From Sciurus carolinensis (lineage: Eukaryota; Chordata; Mammalia; Rodentia; Sciuridae): DNA of 64,000 nt. Below the pieces are notes generated by a model. The model was not told the DNA's origin, did not search any database, and worked only from the letters and a program-made list of their open reading frames with translations. Both the position numbers and the translations under genes were made by a program. Positions 47,630-57,157 of the stretch are shown piece by piece. The DNA lies in NCBI RefSeq assembly GCF_902686445.1, contig NC_062218.1, forward strand, positions 11,507,015-11,571,014, in the 5' to 3' direction. Within the stretch, counting starts at the first letter, position 1. Each line of letters opens with the position of its first letter.

Positions 47630-47790
47630 CACATATTACATCCTTCAATCCCCCCATCCAACCTGAAAGCTAGGCAGGATCAGAAGTACTGCCATCCCCA
47701 TTTCATTGATTAGGAAATTGAGGCTCAGAAAGTCAATACAATTTGCTTCAGTTTCAGGGAGTTTGTCACACCTAACACTCTGGTTCTGTG
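47630..47790 (+). mobile_element. MIR SINE fragment
   Basis: The blocks ACTGCCATCCCCATTTCATT, GATTAGGAAATTGAGGCTCA, GAAAGTCAATACAATTTGC and CTAACACTCTGGTTCTG follow MIR order, the second being close to the common MIR core. Inert. Confidence 0.8.
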
Positions 47791-47836
47791 AAGATTGCAT
47801 TACGACTCACTTGTTTACACTCTCCTCTTAGCATGA

Positions 47837-48270
47837 TGTTATGGTTTGGATGTGAGGTGTCCCCCAAAAGTTTACATGTGAGACAATGCAGGAAAGTTCA
47901 GAGGAGAAATGATTGGGTGGTAAGAGTCTGAACCCAATCAGTGAATTAATTCCAGGTGGGATTAATTGAAGTGGTGGGGTGTGGCTGGAGGAGGTGGGAA
48001 TTGGGGCATGGTTATGGGGTATATATTTTGTATCTGGATACTGGAGTTTCTCCCTTTCTCTCTCCCTGCTTCCTAATGATGTGAGCTGCTTCCCTCTGCC
48101 ACGCTCCTCTGCCATGATGTTCTTCCTCACCTGGAACCCGAGGAATGGAGCTGGCCTTCTATGGATTAAGACCTCTGAAACTGTGAGCCCTCAAATAAAC
48201 CTTCCCTCCTCTATAATTGTGCTGGTCAGATCCTTTTTGTCACAGCAGTGAAGAAAATCTGAGTACAACA
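47837..48270 (+). mobile_element. Complete MaLR-type LTR with 5-bp duplication
   Basis: It starts TGTTATGGTTTGGATGTGAG and ends GAGTACAACA. The flanks CATGA (47832-47836) and CATGA (48271-48275) are a perfect 5-bp target duplication, as expected for ERVL-type integrases. AAATAAACC near 48195 is a polyadenylation signal, and GGGTATATATTTTG near 48017 looks like a TATA region. At 434 bp it is the best copy of this family in the window and the reference for those at 1-333 and 3268-3664. Confidence 0.92.
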
Positions 48271-48275
48271 CATGA

Positions 48276-48713
48276 GAACGATCATATGCTTCTGCATCAT
48301 CTGCAGTCTCAGTTACTCTTGAAAGCCTCATGGTGCTAAGTCCCTGACAGGACAGACACCAGACTAGATTTCATACACTTGGATGTATCTCACAAGTACT
48401 TTGAATTCAGCACGTTAAAAACTAGATACACCCTGCAACAAGGTAAGAGTAACACCCCTCACCTACTTAAGGAAGAGAGAGAGTACAAAGAAAGTATCAG
48501 AGGGAAATTTTCAACATAGCCGAATGCAGTTCTTCACCTCAACCTTTCTCTACTGTCTCAGCATTTTCCAATTGTAGCATTTACACCATCAGAAGTTCCA
48601 TCATTCTGTATGTATCTCCTCTCACCCCAGGATGTGTTTACACGCTGTGTGCCCCTGAAAATTCAAAGATTTCAAGAGCAGGAACTTGATCGGCATGCCA
48701 TAAATGTTTGCTG
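48276..48713. other. No recognised feature
   Basis: Unique sequence with no repeat or coding landmarks. Confidence 0.4.
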
Positions 48714-48729
48714 AAATTTATCTGAAATT
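48714..48729. repeat. Target-site duplication, left copy
   Basis: AAATTTATCTGAAATT, identical to 51182-51197. It lies next to the reverse poly-A of the inverted L1. Confidence 0.95.
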
Positions 48730-49105
48730 ATTTTATTAAATTTTTTTTAAATTTTGCAGACCACATTTTGATTCATTGTACATAAATGGGATACATCATT
48801 TCATTTCTATGGTTGTACACAATGTAGATTCACACCATTCATGTAATCATACATATACATAGGGTAATACTGTTTCATTCTAGTATCTTTCTGCCCTCCA
48901 CCCCCTCTCACCCCATTTTCCTCTACAGCATCCAAAGTTCATTCATTCTTCTTTTCCCCCCCGCCACCCGCCCTCATTATATATTATCATCCACTTATCA
49001 GAGAAAACATTCGGCCTTTAGTTTTTTGGGCTTGGCCCATTTCACTTAGCATGATATTTTCCAACTTCATCCATTTGCCAGCAAATGTCATACTTTTATT
49101 CTTCT

Positions 49106-50073
49106 TTATGGCTGAGTAATGTTCCATTGTGTATATATATACCACAGTTTCTTTATCCATTCATCAATTGAAGGGCATCTCGGTTGGTTCCACAATCTAG
49201 CTATCGTGAAATGAGCTGCTACGAACATTGATGTGGATGCATCACTGCAGTATGCTGATTTTAAGTCCTTTGGGTATAAACCAAAGAGTGGGATAGCTTG
49301 ATCAAATGGTTGGTCCATTCTAACTTTTCTGGGGAATCTCCACATTCTTTCCAAAGTGCACCAATTTGCAATCCCACCAGCAATGTATGAGTGTGTCTTT
49401 TTCCCCACATCCACACCAACACTTATTATTGCTTGTGTTCTTGATAATAGCCATTCTGATTAGAGTTAGATGAAATCTTAGGGTGGTTTTAATTTTCATT
49501 TCTCTAATTACTAGGGATGATGAGCACTTTTTCATATATTTGTTGATCACCTGTATATCTTCTGTGAAGTGTCTGCACATTTCCTTAGCCCATTTATTGA
49601 TTGGGTTCTTTATATTTTTGGTGTAAGGTTTTTTTAAGTTCTTTATAAACTTTGGAGATTAGTGCTCTGTCTGAGGTGTGTACAGAAAAGATTTTCTCCC
49701 ACTCTGTAGGCTCTCTTTTCACATTGTTGATTGTTTCCTGTGCTGAGAAAAAGCTTTTTAGTTTGAATCTATCCCATTTATTGATTCTTGCTTTTATTTC
49801 TTGCACTATGAGGGTCTTGTTAAGGAAGTCTGGTCCTAAACCAACGTGATGGAGATTCGGGCCTAGTTTTCCTTCTATTTGGTGAAGGGTCTCAGGTCTA
49901 ATTCCTAGATCCTTGATCCATTTTGAGTTGAATTTTGTACAGGGTAAGAGATAGGGGTTTAATTTCATTTTACTGCATATGGATTTCCAGTTTTGCCAGC
50001 ACCATTTGTTGAAGAGGCTATCTTTTCTCCATTGTAAGTTTTTGGCACCTTTGTCTAATATAAGATAACTGTA
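49106..50073 (-). pseudogene. L1 ORF2 C-terminal part, broken
   Basis: Minus-strand pieces encode the C-terminal ORF2 region: KFNSKWIKDLGIRPETL (49594-49968), then CGEKDTLIHCWWDCKLV (49320-49580), which is the cysteine-rich segment, then the end of the ORF. At least three frames are needed. Premature stops and frameshifts make it non-functional. Confidence 0.92.
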
Positions 50074-51181
50074 CTTAGTGCACCATGATCAAGTGGGGTT
50101 CATCCCAGGGATGCAAGGTTGGTTCAACATCCAGAAATCAATAAATGTAATTCATCACATCAGTAGACTTACGGTTAAGAATCATGATTATTTCTATTGA
50201 TGCAGAGAAAACATTCAACAAAATACAACACTCCTTCATGCTCAAAACACTAGAAAATATAGCAGTAGTAGGAACATACCTCAACATTGTAAACATCATT
50301 CTTAATGGAGAAAAACTGAAAGCATTCCCTCTAAAAACTGGAACCAGACAGGGATACCCTCTTTCACCACTTCTATTCAACATCATCTTTGAAATACTAG
50401 CCAGAGCAATTAGACAGACCAAAGAAATTAAAAGGATACTAATAGGAAAACAAGAACTCATGCTGTCACTATTTGCCAAGGACATGATTCTTTATATTTA
50501 GAAGATCTAGAAAACTTCACCAGAAAACTTCTTGATCTCATAAATGAATTCAGCAAAATAGCAGGATATAAAATCAACACACATAAATCTAAAGCATTTT
50601 TATTCATATGTGATGAAACATCTGAAAGGGAAATGAGGAAAACAACTCCATTCACAATAACCTCAAAAAAATAAATAAATAAAATACTTGGGAATCAATC
50701 TAACCAAAGAGGTGAAAGATCTCTACAATGAAAACTACAAAACATTAAATAAAGAAATTGAAGAAGACCTTAGAAGATGGAAAGACCTCCCATTTCTTGG
50801 ATAGGCAGAATTAATATTATCAAAATGGCCATACTTCCAAAGGCACTATACAGATTTAATGCAATTCCAAGTAAAATCCCAATGACATTTCTCATAGAAA
50901 TAGAGAAAGCAATCATGAAATTCATCTGGAAGAAAAAAAGACCCAGAATAGCCAAAGCAATCCTGGGCAGGAAGAGTGATGCAAGAGGTATCACTATAGC
51001 AGACCTTAAACTATACTACAGAGCCATAGTAACAAAAATGGCATGGTACTGGCACCAAAATAGACAGGTAGACCAATGATACAGGATAGAAGACACGGAG
51101 ACATATCCACATAACTACAGTTATATCATACTAGACAAAGGTGCCCAAACCTTACAGTGGAGAAAAGATAATCTCTTCAAA
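50074..51181 (+). pseudogene. Inverted L1 ORF2 reverse-transcriptase part, broken
   Basis: The plus strand encodes [16 protein letters not shown], then [14 protein letters not shown], where the family usually has [14 protein letters not shown]. At 50472-50483 it reads FAKD in place of the catalytic FADD, so one metal-binding aspartate is lost. Later pieces include [16 protein letters not shown] (50777-51079). Frameshifts follow near 50500 and 50700. It lies in opposite orientation to the rest of the same insertion. Confidence 0.92.
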
Positions 51182-51197
51182 AAATTTATCTGAAATT
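51182..51197. repeat. Target-site duplication, right copy
   Basis: AAATTTATCTGAAATT, identical to 48714-48729, followed by TAAGAATAG, so the empty site would read as one copy followed by TAAG, a plausible L1-endonuclease-type context. Confidence 0.95.
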
Positions 51198-51286
51198 TAA
51201 GAATAGTTTTAGACTATGGAAAAAGTCAGGACACAGGGAGACACCCCATATGCCTCTCAATTTCCCTTATTACTACTACTCTGCAT

Positions 51287-52239
51287 TAGTGATAGGGGCA
51301 GACAGATGTGAATGGTGGGAACAAGAGGTTAAGAATCATTCAGAAAAAATCTGCCCCCTGTGCTGACCTCTGCATGCTTTCTTTTCCAAGAAGTAATTTA
51401 CCTGCAGCCCTGTCTGTCCTAAGTGGACAAGATATGTCACAATCCCAAGCAAAGTACCTATTAGCTGCAGGAGAATTGCAGGTCCAAGATAATGTTGATA
51501 AGAGGAACCCAAGTTACCCTGAAAGAGGACAGTTTTGTGACCCTTTTCACAGACCAGATCCTGAAACTCAGGGAGATAAGGATAATTCTTCCTAAGCATG
51601 AAATCAAAAAGAATTTGTCTTTCAGAATCCAATTAGGGCCGGGCCTGGTTGCACACGTCTGTAATCACAGTGACTCAGGAGGCTGAGGCAGGAGGATGGA
51701 GAGTTCAAAGCCAGCCTCAGCAACTTACCAAGGTCCTAAGCAACTCAGTGAGACCGTGTCTCTAAATAAAATACAAAATAGGGCTGGTGATGTGGCTCAG
51801 TAGTAGAGCGTCCCTGGGTTCAATCCCCAGTCCCCCCCTCCCGCCAAAAAACATAAATAAATAACCAATCCAATTAGAACAGGTAAACATGGGTCAAAGT
51901 GACCTAGAGTTGTCATGGCAGTGGGGACTTGAAAGTCAGATGTCATCTTGCTGTCAGTCAAAAGTCAAGGTATAGACCTGAGTAGGACTCTCTGGAAGCT
52001 TCTCTGGGATCCCAAATAAAACAGGAGTGCAGGAAAGTCACATTGTCCCCTTCCTGTCTGTGAGGACCCACTGTCTCCCTTGAGAGTGTCCCCTTTCCTT
52101 TCTCTATCCCTCCAGTAAACTCTTCTCTATTACTCTGAGTGACCTGTCTGAGATCTTTCCTGACTTGATCACAGGAATCAGTGTTTGAAGAGGATCTTCG
52201 TGCTGACTCGGTTTCCCAAAAGGCCCAGCCCTGTGACAT
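51287..52239 (+). mobile_element. Solo LTR, recurring family (copy B), with SINE inside
   Basis: It shares ordered blocks with 8709-9408 (GCAGACAGATGTGA, TTTACCTGCAGCCCTG, ACAGACCAGATCC, AAAGTGACCTAGAGT, CTTGCTGTCAGTC, GTGAGGACCCACTGTCTCC). AATAAAACAGG near 52015 is the polyadenylation signal. Removing the B1-dID (51637-51866) and one target-site copy leaves about 712 bp, close to copy A. Its ends are approximate (TGATAGG at the left, TGTGACA at the right) and no clean target duplication was found. Confidence 0.68.
51637..51866 (+). mobile_element. B1-dID SINE inside the LTR
   Basis: The B1 half (GCACACGTCTGTAATCACAG, GAGGCTGAGGCAGGAGGATG) joins an ID half (GGGCTGGTGATGTGGCTCAG, GGGTTCAATCCCCAGTCC). 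A perfect 11-bp target duplication AATCCAATTAG lies at 51626-51636 and 51867-51877. It postdates the LTR. A short C-rich stretch near 51830-51840 has replaced part of the expected end. Confidence 0.96.
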
Positions 52240-53239
52240 GAGTATGGTACATGTGTCACAATTAATGAACAAATGTTGTTTGCTCTTAACCGAAGGCTGT
52301 ACTCTATTCAGAGTTCTGAGGCTTCGTCTAATGCACTTCTGTCTGATCTAAGATTGATGCTGCCTCTACTCCTCTTATCTCCTTAGGCTGCTCTTGGCTG
52401 TGACAGTTTCTCAGTCTGCTCAGTATGCTGACCTTGACAGATTTAAGAAGCACTGGTCAGGAGTCTTGTAAAACGTTCCTCCATTTGAACTTGTCTGAAG
52501 TTTCTCTTATGACCGGGCTGTGCCTGTGGGTTTGGAAGCCTGAGAAGTAAAAATGACTTTCTCATCACTTGCTGCCAAGGGTATGTGCAAGTCATTCTGC
52601 CAATCTTGGTCACCTGGTGAGACTGTGACTTTCAGTTTCTACGGCGAAGTTGCAATTTCTCTCTCCTCCACACTGTACTCTATTGTAAGGAAGTGCCTCT
52701 GAGTAGCCCACGGTACAGAGGAAAAGTTAACTCTCTCCTTGGAGGCAGAATATAGCACATAGTGATTTGGGATTCTGCACAGATTTGTTTTATTGTTTTA
52801 TGCCTGTTCCTACATTTATGAATTTATTCATTTATTCAATCATTTACTTGAGCTTTCATTTATGTGAATATGACTCATGGGTATTTTTTTATGCTTTGGG
52901 TTATATCCTAATGTTTCTTTATATTTTGGTTCAAATTCTTCCAGCTTTGGTCACAAGAAGCTCTTTCATTTGAAGTTTTATATTCATATAAAATAAAACA
53001 GCTCTGTATTAAAATAAAAACATCATTGATGGATGCAATCTTGGATTTTACAATTGGAGAAAATAACATATGCCATGTAATTTAGATGCTTGGAACCTGA
53101 TCTTAATCAACAATATATGACTTTCTGTTCTTCTGCATGCTTCCCCACGCTCCCCTCCTTTCCTATTTTATTAGTTGTAAAAATATATAGCCCTAACTCA
53201 CCTTCATATCGTACCTAACCAACCCTCACATGCAGTATG
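52240..53239. other. No gene; possible old L1M UTR-like piece at 52.60-52.99 kb
   Basis: From about 52600 the blocks ATTGTAAGGAAGTGCCTCTG, GTAGCCCACGGTACAGAGG and GAATATGACTCATGGGTATT, ending with CCAGCTTTGGTCACAAG, look like the UTR of an old L1M-type element. I cannot confirm it. The rest is unrecognised. Confidence 0.35.
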
Positions 53240-53305
53240 GCAAGATGACGAAGTAGATTAATCTCTATTTTACAGATGATGATCCAAGCCACAGAACTGC
53301 TCTAG
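53240..53305 (+). mobile_element. MIR SINE fragment
   Basis: TAATCTCTATTTTACAGATG is the common MIR core ('attttacagatgaggaaac' type) with flanking blocks in place. Short and ancient. Confidence 0.55.
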
Positions 53306-54379
53306 GACATGCCCCCTGGCTGTGCCCACCACATTAGGAGACTCAAATCTCAAGTTCTCTTCTGCAGAACAACGGTCTGCCTCCCACTTCTGGGAGTGGG
53401 ATCAGCAAGGTGCCCTTTGCCAAGGTGGACTGAGGTTCTGCACTTCTCCCCCTGGGTGTGGCCCCCTTGCATGCAGGGTCCTGCAGAAAGGAGATTTCAG
53501 CTTCTTCTAGGGCCACCTGGAGTTCCAAATTCCCACCTCCCCTGAGGAGCTTCACAAACAGGCTCCCTGTGTTTGCCCTGATCCTGCAAGACCTTTATTC
53601 AATATCTGCTCACCTGTTAGGTTTAGCCTGCTTTTCAAAACAAACAGGATTCATTTCTGTTCTGAAAAGCTAAGCCCTGTTAAGCCACTACCCAACGCTG
53701 ACTAAAGATGAAATTCTAAGCTCCCAGTGCCCCATTAGGAAGGGAAGGAAAGGGAGGGCGAAAAGACAGAAGGCACAGCTCGCTACAAGAGAAAGTGCCT
53801 GAGGTTCTATTGGGAGATTTGCTCTTAATGAGCTCTCTGACCACAGCCCACTCTGTTGCTCCCTCTGGGCCTCAGTCTCTTCTTCGTCTGTAAGGTGTAA
53901 ATGTTGTGGAGATTAGTGTCTTTCCGGATTTAGAAGTATACTTCTTCACATGAACAATTTTGTTTTATACATACATCATTGGATTAAAGTTTCTCTAATA
54001 AATACTTAACTTTTCTACATGTGCTAACTCTGATATTAGATTTTTAAAATAGTTTTCACTTTTTAAATTGACAAACAAAAAATGTATACACTGTGCTATG
54101 ACTTGATCAAGCTAATTAATGTATTACCCCCCCCCCCGCAGACTTATGATTGTTTTTTGGAGCAATATGCTGATATTTTGTTATTTTATTCCATATCACT
54201 TTTTTTTAATTGTATTTTTGATGCATGTGGTTTGAGAGCCAGTACAATTGGTTTACTGAGCCTTAACAGATCATGGTCTAAACACTATTGGAGTTAGTGG
54301 TACCTAAGAGAGTCTCCAGCTCACTCAGGCTGCTTCTAGGTAGGGCTGGGATAGATGCTTGCTGTCAGTCACTAGAGGA
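53306..54379. other. No recognised gene; MIR-like piece at 53.80-53.92 kb
   Basis: 53800-53920 (TTAATGAGCTCTCTGACCAC, CCTCTGGGCCTCAGTCTCTT) reads like the 5' side of MIR. An 11-base C run lies at 54127-54137. The overlapping frames at 53.31-53.56 kb show no protein similarity I can name. Confidence 0.4.
54127..54137. repeat. Poly-C run (11 bp)
   Basis: An uncommon C run in AT-rich flanks; no attached element is seen. Confidence 0.9.
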
Positions 54380-54535
54380 CTCTAATCCTGCCTCCTTGCC
54401 TGAGTTTTGTCCTGACTCTTTCTTAGCTGTGTGATCTTGAGCAAGAAACTCAGCTTTCTGAGCCTCAGTATTCTCATCTCTAAATAAGACCTGTTATCAG
54501 GGTTACATTAGATAATACAAGTAACATCTCATCCA
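54380..54535 (+). mobile_element. MIR SINE fragment
   Basis: CTTAGCTGTGTGATCTTGAG, CAAGAAACTCAGCTTTCTGA and GCCTCAGTATTCTCATCTCT are strong MIR landmarks in order, with TTAGATAATACAAGTAAC downstream. It is one of the best-preserved MIR pieces in the window. Confidence 0.85.
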
Positions 54536-54766
54536 AATACGTTTGTTACTATAATCAAAAAGACTCAAGGGAAAAGCATTCTTATCGAGGTCTGAGGCTT
54601 CTTCCGTGGGGAGGAGGGGCACTGTGAGGACTCTGCAGTGGAGAGGTCCTGGGGAACCCAGCGAGTCCTTGGGGCACTGTTGGGCCTGGTTCTGTCAGTG
54701 ATACCACTGGCTACGTTTTGAGGGTGCCTTGGGCTATGCGGTGCTGAGAGCTTGTCAGACCCCTTG

Positions 54767-55190
54767 TGTGTTAGTCATCTCTTCATCGCTGTGACCAAAA
54801 TAACGGATGAGAACTACTTTAAAGATTTATCTTGGCTTATGACTTCAGAGGTGCAATCAATGACTGGCTGGCTCCAAGACAGGAGCATCATGACAAAAGG
54901 CAAACTGCTCAACTCATGGCAGCCAGGAAGCAGGAGAGCAAGGCCAGGGGCTGGGACAGGCCCCGAGGCCATGCCCTCTGTGACCTGCTTGTTCCAGTCG
55001 TGATCCATCTGCTCTTGTCTCCACCTCTCAGTAAGTCCATTCAAATCATGAAGCCATAAAATGGATCAATCCACTGATGAGGTCAAGTTCCTCATGATCC
55101 AGCCATTTCACCTCTGCGTGTTGCTCCATCGCCTGGCCGTGCTCCCAGCACATGAGCTTTTGGGGGACTTTCCAGGTCTAAACCATAACA
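54767..55190 (-). mobile_element. MaLR-type LTR, antisense, near full length
   Basis: Minus-strand reading starts TGTTATGGTTTAGACCTGG at 55190 and ends GACTAACACA at 54767. GTCATCTCTTCATCGCTGTG with ACCAAAATAAC at the left and CATGAGCTTTTGGGGGACTT at the right are landmarks shared in kind with the window's other MaLR LTRs, though it is a more distant subfamily. A 5-bp duplication is not evident. Confidence 0.75.
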
Positions 55191-55254
55191 CCCAGATACT
55201 CCTCCACTATTTGCCTGAAGTTGCAATTATAATGTTACTTATCATATAAATGCC

Positions 55255-55390
55255 TGCCATATGTTATAAAATACACGAATGGTGTGACTCTTCAGCATAT
55301 ACATTCATAGATATGAAAAGTTGTACCCCATTTGTGTAATGAATCAAAATGTGATCTCTAAAAATAAAAATGAAAATAATTTATAAAAAA
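55255..55390 (+). mobile_element. 5'-truncated L1 3' terminus
   Basis: CACGAATGGTGTGACTCTTC, TACCCCATTTGTGTAATGAA and TCAAAATGTGATCTCTAAAA with an A-rich tail match the 3' end of the same L1 3'UTR type seen at 6.9-7.1 kb. About 130 bp remain. Confidence 0.7.
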
Positions 55391-55677
55391 AGAAATTTCA
55401 TCTACACTAAACAAGAGTCCCTGTCAAATCTCTCTACGTTGATGGGAAGTCTCCCCCACTGTACTCTTCACTCTGTCTCAGCCCCCTTTTAACACGTTCC
55501 CCATTCCCACATCCACCCATACAAAGCCCATCAGTAACCCGTCTCCAGCTTCTCCAGACCCTTACACCAGAAAGGGAACAGGCTGGTCCCACCAAAACAA
55601 GCAGGGTGTTTTGTCAACTGGTGTCATCTTGAAAGGAAGTCTCTGTGAAGTAGGAGGACTGTTTCTGCCCTCCTAAA
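55391..55677. other. No recognised feature
   Basis: Unique sequence that precedes the first copy of the 77-bp duplication. Confidence 0.4.
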
Positions 55678-55754
55678 ATTCATTTTCTTCTCTGTGTATG
55701 TGATCCATAACAAACTAGAAAATAGTTCTTCATCTTCTTACTCCCCAAACAGCA
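55678..55754. repeat. 77-bp perfect direct duplication, copy 1
   Basis: Starts ATTCATTTTCTTCTCTGTG and ends ACTCCCCAAACAGCA. Every one of the 77 bases equals 57081-57157, in the same orientation. Flanks differ on the right at once and on the left after a short AAAATT-like similarity. No SINE, LINE or LTR signature is visible in it. Confidence 0.97.
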
Positions 55755-55795
55755 AATACAATATGAGGGCAAATACAATAAAAAATAAAGGGCTT

Positions 55796-55896
55796 GGGAC
55801 TGAGGTTGTGGCTCAGTGGTAGAGCACTTGCCTAGCATGTGTGAGGCACTGGTTCAATCCTCAGCACCGCATATAAGTAGATAGATAGATAGATAA

Positions 55897-55930
<34 letters not shown>

Positions 55931-55972
55931 GATAGATAAAATAAAGGTATTTTGTTCATCTATGACTAAAAA
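55796..55972 (+). mobile_element. ID SINE with GATA-repeat tail
   Basis: GGGACTGAGGTTGTGGCTCA, AGAGCACTTGCCTAGCATG and GGTTCAATCCTCAGCACCG form the ID body. The tail has grown into a (GATA)n tract at 55876-55935, followed by the sciurid ID tail block AAAATAAAGGTATTTTGTTC. B-box bases are partly lost. Target duplication not clear. Confidence 0.93.
55876..55935. repeat. (GATA)n microsatellite in an ID tail
   Basis: Roughly 14 tetranucleotide units with one AAAT interruption. It arose in the A-rich tail of the ID element and is likely polymorphic between individuals. Confidence 0.95.
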
Positions 55973-56402
55973 AAATGTTTAAATAACTTAATTTGCACTG
56001 TTTAAAATAAGAGATAAAACTTCTTACTCTTCTTTTCTTACATTAGAAAACTTGTGCTTTCTGTTTTTGAAAAAAATACATGAATCTTTCAAAAAACTAA
56101 ATAGAACCAGGACTGTCTTTCTCAGAAACTAGGAGCCATCTCTTGAAAGTTAGCAAAGAAAATGAAGTCCCCATCTTCCAGTTTCAGTTGCAGGCAGGAG
56201 TCCAAGTTAGGTGAGCACCTGCTCCAAGCCACTCACAAGACATCAGTGGGTGAAAAGCAGGGAAGGGACGTGAACAACTGGTTCAAAGCACCTCATTAGC
56301 CCATGCAACCCACGAGGCCTCCTTCTCTGTGCTCAAGGAGGCTGCTCCAGGCCTTGCCCTTGGCCAGTCAGTGGAAAGGGAGCAGGAGAGTATGGTCTGC
56401 CA
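55973..56402. other. No recognised feature
   Basis: Unique sequence. The 63-codon minus frame at 56283-56474 is unremarkable. Confidence 0.4.
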
Positions 56403-56640
56403 GCATCTGTTTAGATTCCTAAACAAAATATAATAAACTAGGTGATTTATAAACAGCGGAAGTTTATTTCTCACAATTCTGGAGACTGGATGTCCAAGAT
56501 CAAGGTGCTAGAAGATTAAAAATCTGGTGAGGACAATCTCCTGGTTCTTATTCGCTATCTTCTTACTCTGTCCTTACATAGCAGAAGGACAAACAAGCTC
56601 CCTTTGTCCTTTTCTATAAGGGTACCCAACACAGTGGTAG
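56403..56640 (-). mobile_element. MaLR-type LTR fragment (MST/MLT1-like), antisense
   Basis: AAAATATAATAAACTAGGTG, ATTTATAAACAGCGGAAGTT, TATTTCTCACAATTCTGGAG and ACTGGATGTCCAAGATCAAG are the reverse 3' part of an MST/MLT1-like LTR. It fades near 56640. Confidence 0.75.
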
Positions 56641-57080
56641 CTAGCTCTCGCCAAGCTAGCAAGGAAGAATGCCTAGCAAAGACAGACATTGCAGTCCTTC
56701 ATACCATCATCACAGATACCTACACATGCGCATTCTGCCATTTTTGCTGTATGACTCTGGCTGCAGGCACATCACATGTCCCTCTCACACTCAGGGGGTA
56801 GGGATCACACAAGAGCATGAACATCAAAAGCAAGAGATCTGTGGGCCACCTTGGGGTCCGCCTGCCACAGGGAGAGACAGTTCTGCCTTGAGGGCCACTG
56901 CTGCCTACACACAGGCTTTCAGCGTCCCTGACCCTGTGCTCTAAATGTTACAGGGTCTCCCATTGTGACCAAAAAACTGTCCCCATACATTTTCAAATGC
57001 ATGTTACATCAAGTATTGCTGCTGCTGAGAATCTCTGAAGCCACTGGTTATCAAATTGACCACAAAATGGCAAAATTTTT
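56641..57080. other. No recognised feature
   Basis: Unique sequence. The overlapping frames of 65 and 91 codons near 56.6-56.94 kb are unremarkable. Confidence 0.4.
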
Positions 57081-57157
57081 ATTCATTTTCTTCTCTGTGT
57101 ATGTGATCCATAACAAACTAGAAAATAGTTCTTCATCTTCTTACTCCCCAAACAGCA
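57081..57157. repeat. 77-bp perfect direct duplication, copy 2
   Basis: Identical to 55678-55754, 1403 bp downstream and in the same orientation. Identity over 77 bases in non-coding sequence implies a recent duplication or gene conversion, or a sequence assembly artefact. Confidence 0.97.

Larger units (their letters stand above)
48730..51181 (-). mobile_element. L1: L1 insertion with 5' inversion (twin-priming type)
   Basis: The left part (48730 to about 50073) is L1 3'UTR and ORF2 end read on the minus strand. The right part (about 50074-51181) is the upstream RT region of ORF2 read on the plus strand, so the 5' part is flipped. A perfect 16-bp duplication AAATTTATCTGAAATT flanks the whole at 48714-48729 and 51182-51197. 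About 65 bp of L1 sequence occurs at both the inversion junction and the outer right end, in opposite orientations. This is the hallmark of twin priming during one integration event. Confidence 0.95.

Noticed and set aside
48730..51181. Two independent L1 insertions in opposite orientation
   Set aside because: A single 16-bp duplication surrounds both parts, neither part has its own duplication at the junction, and the plus-strand part lacks a 3' end and poly-A.
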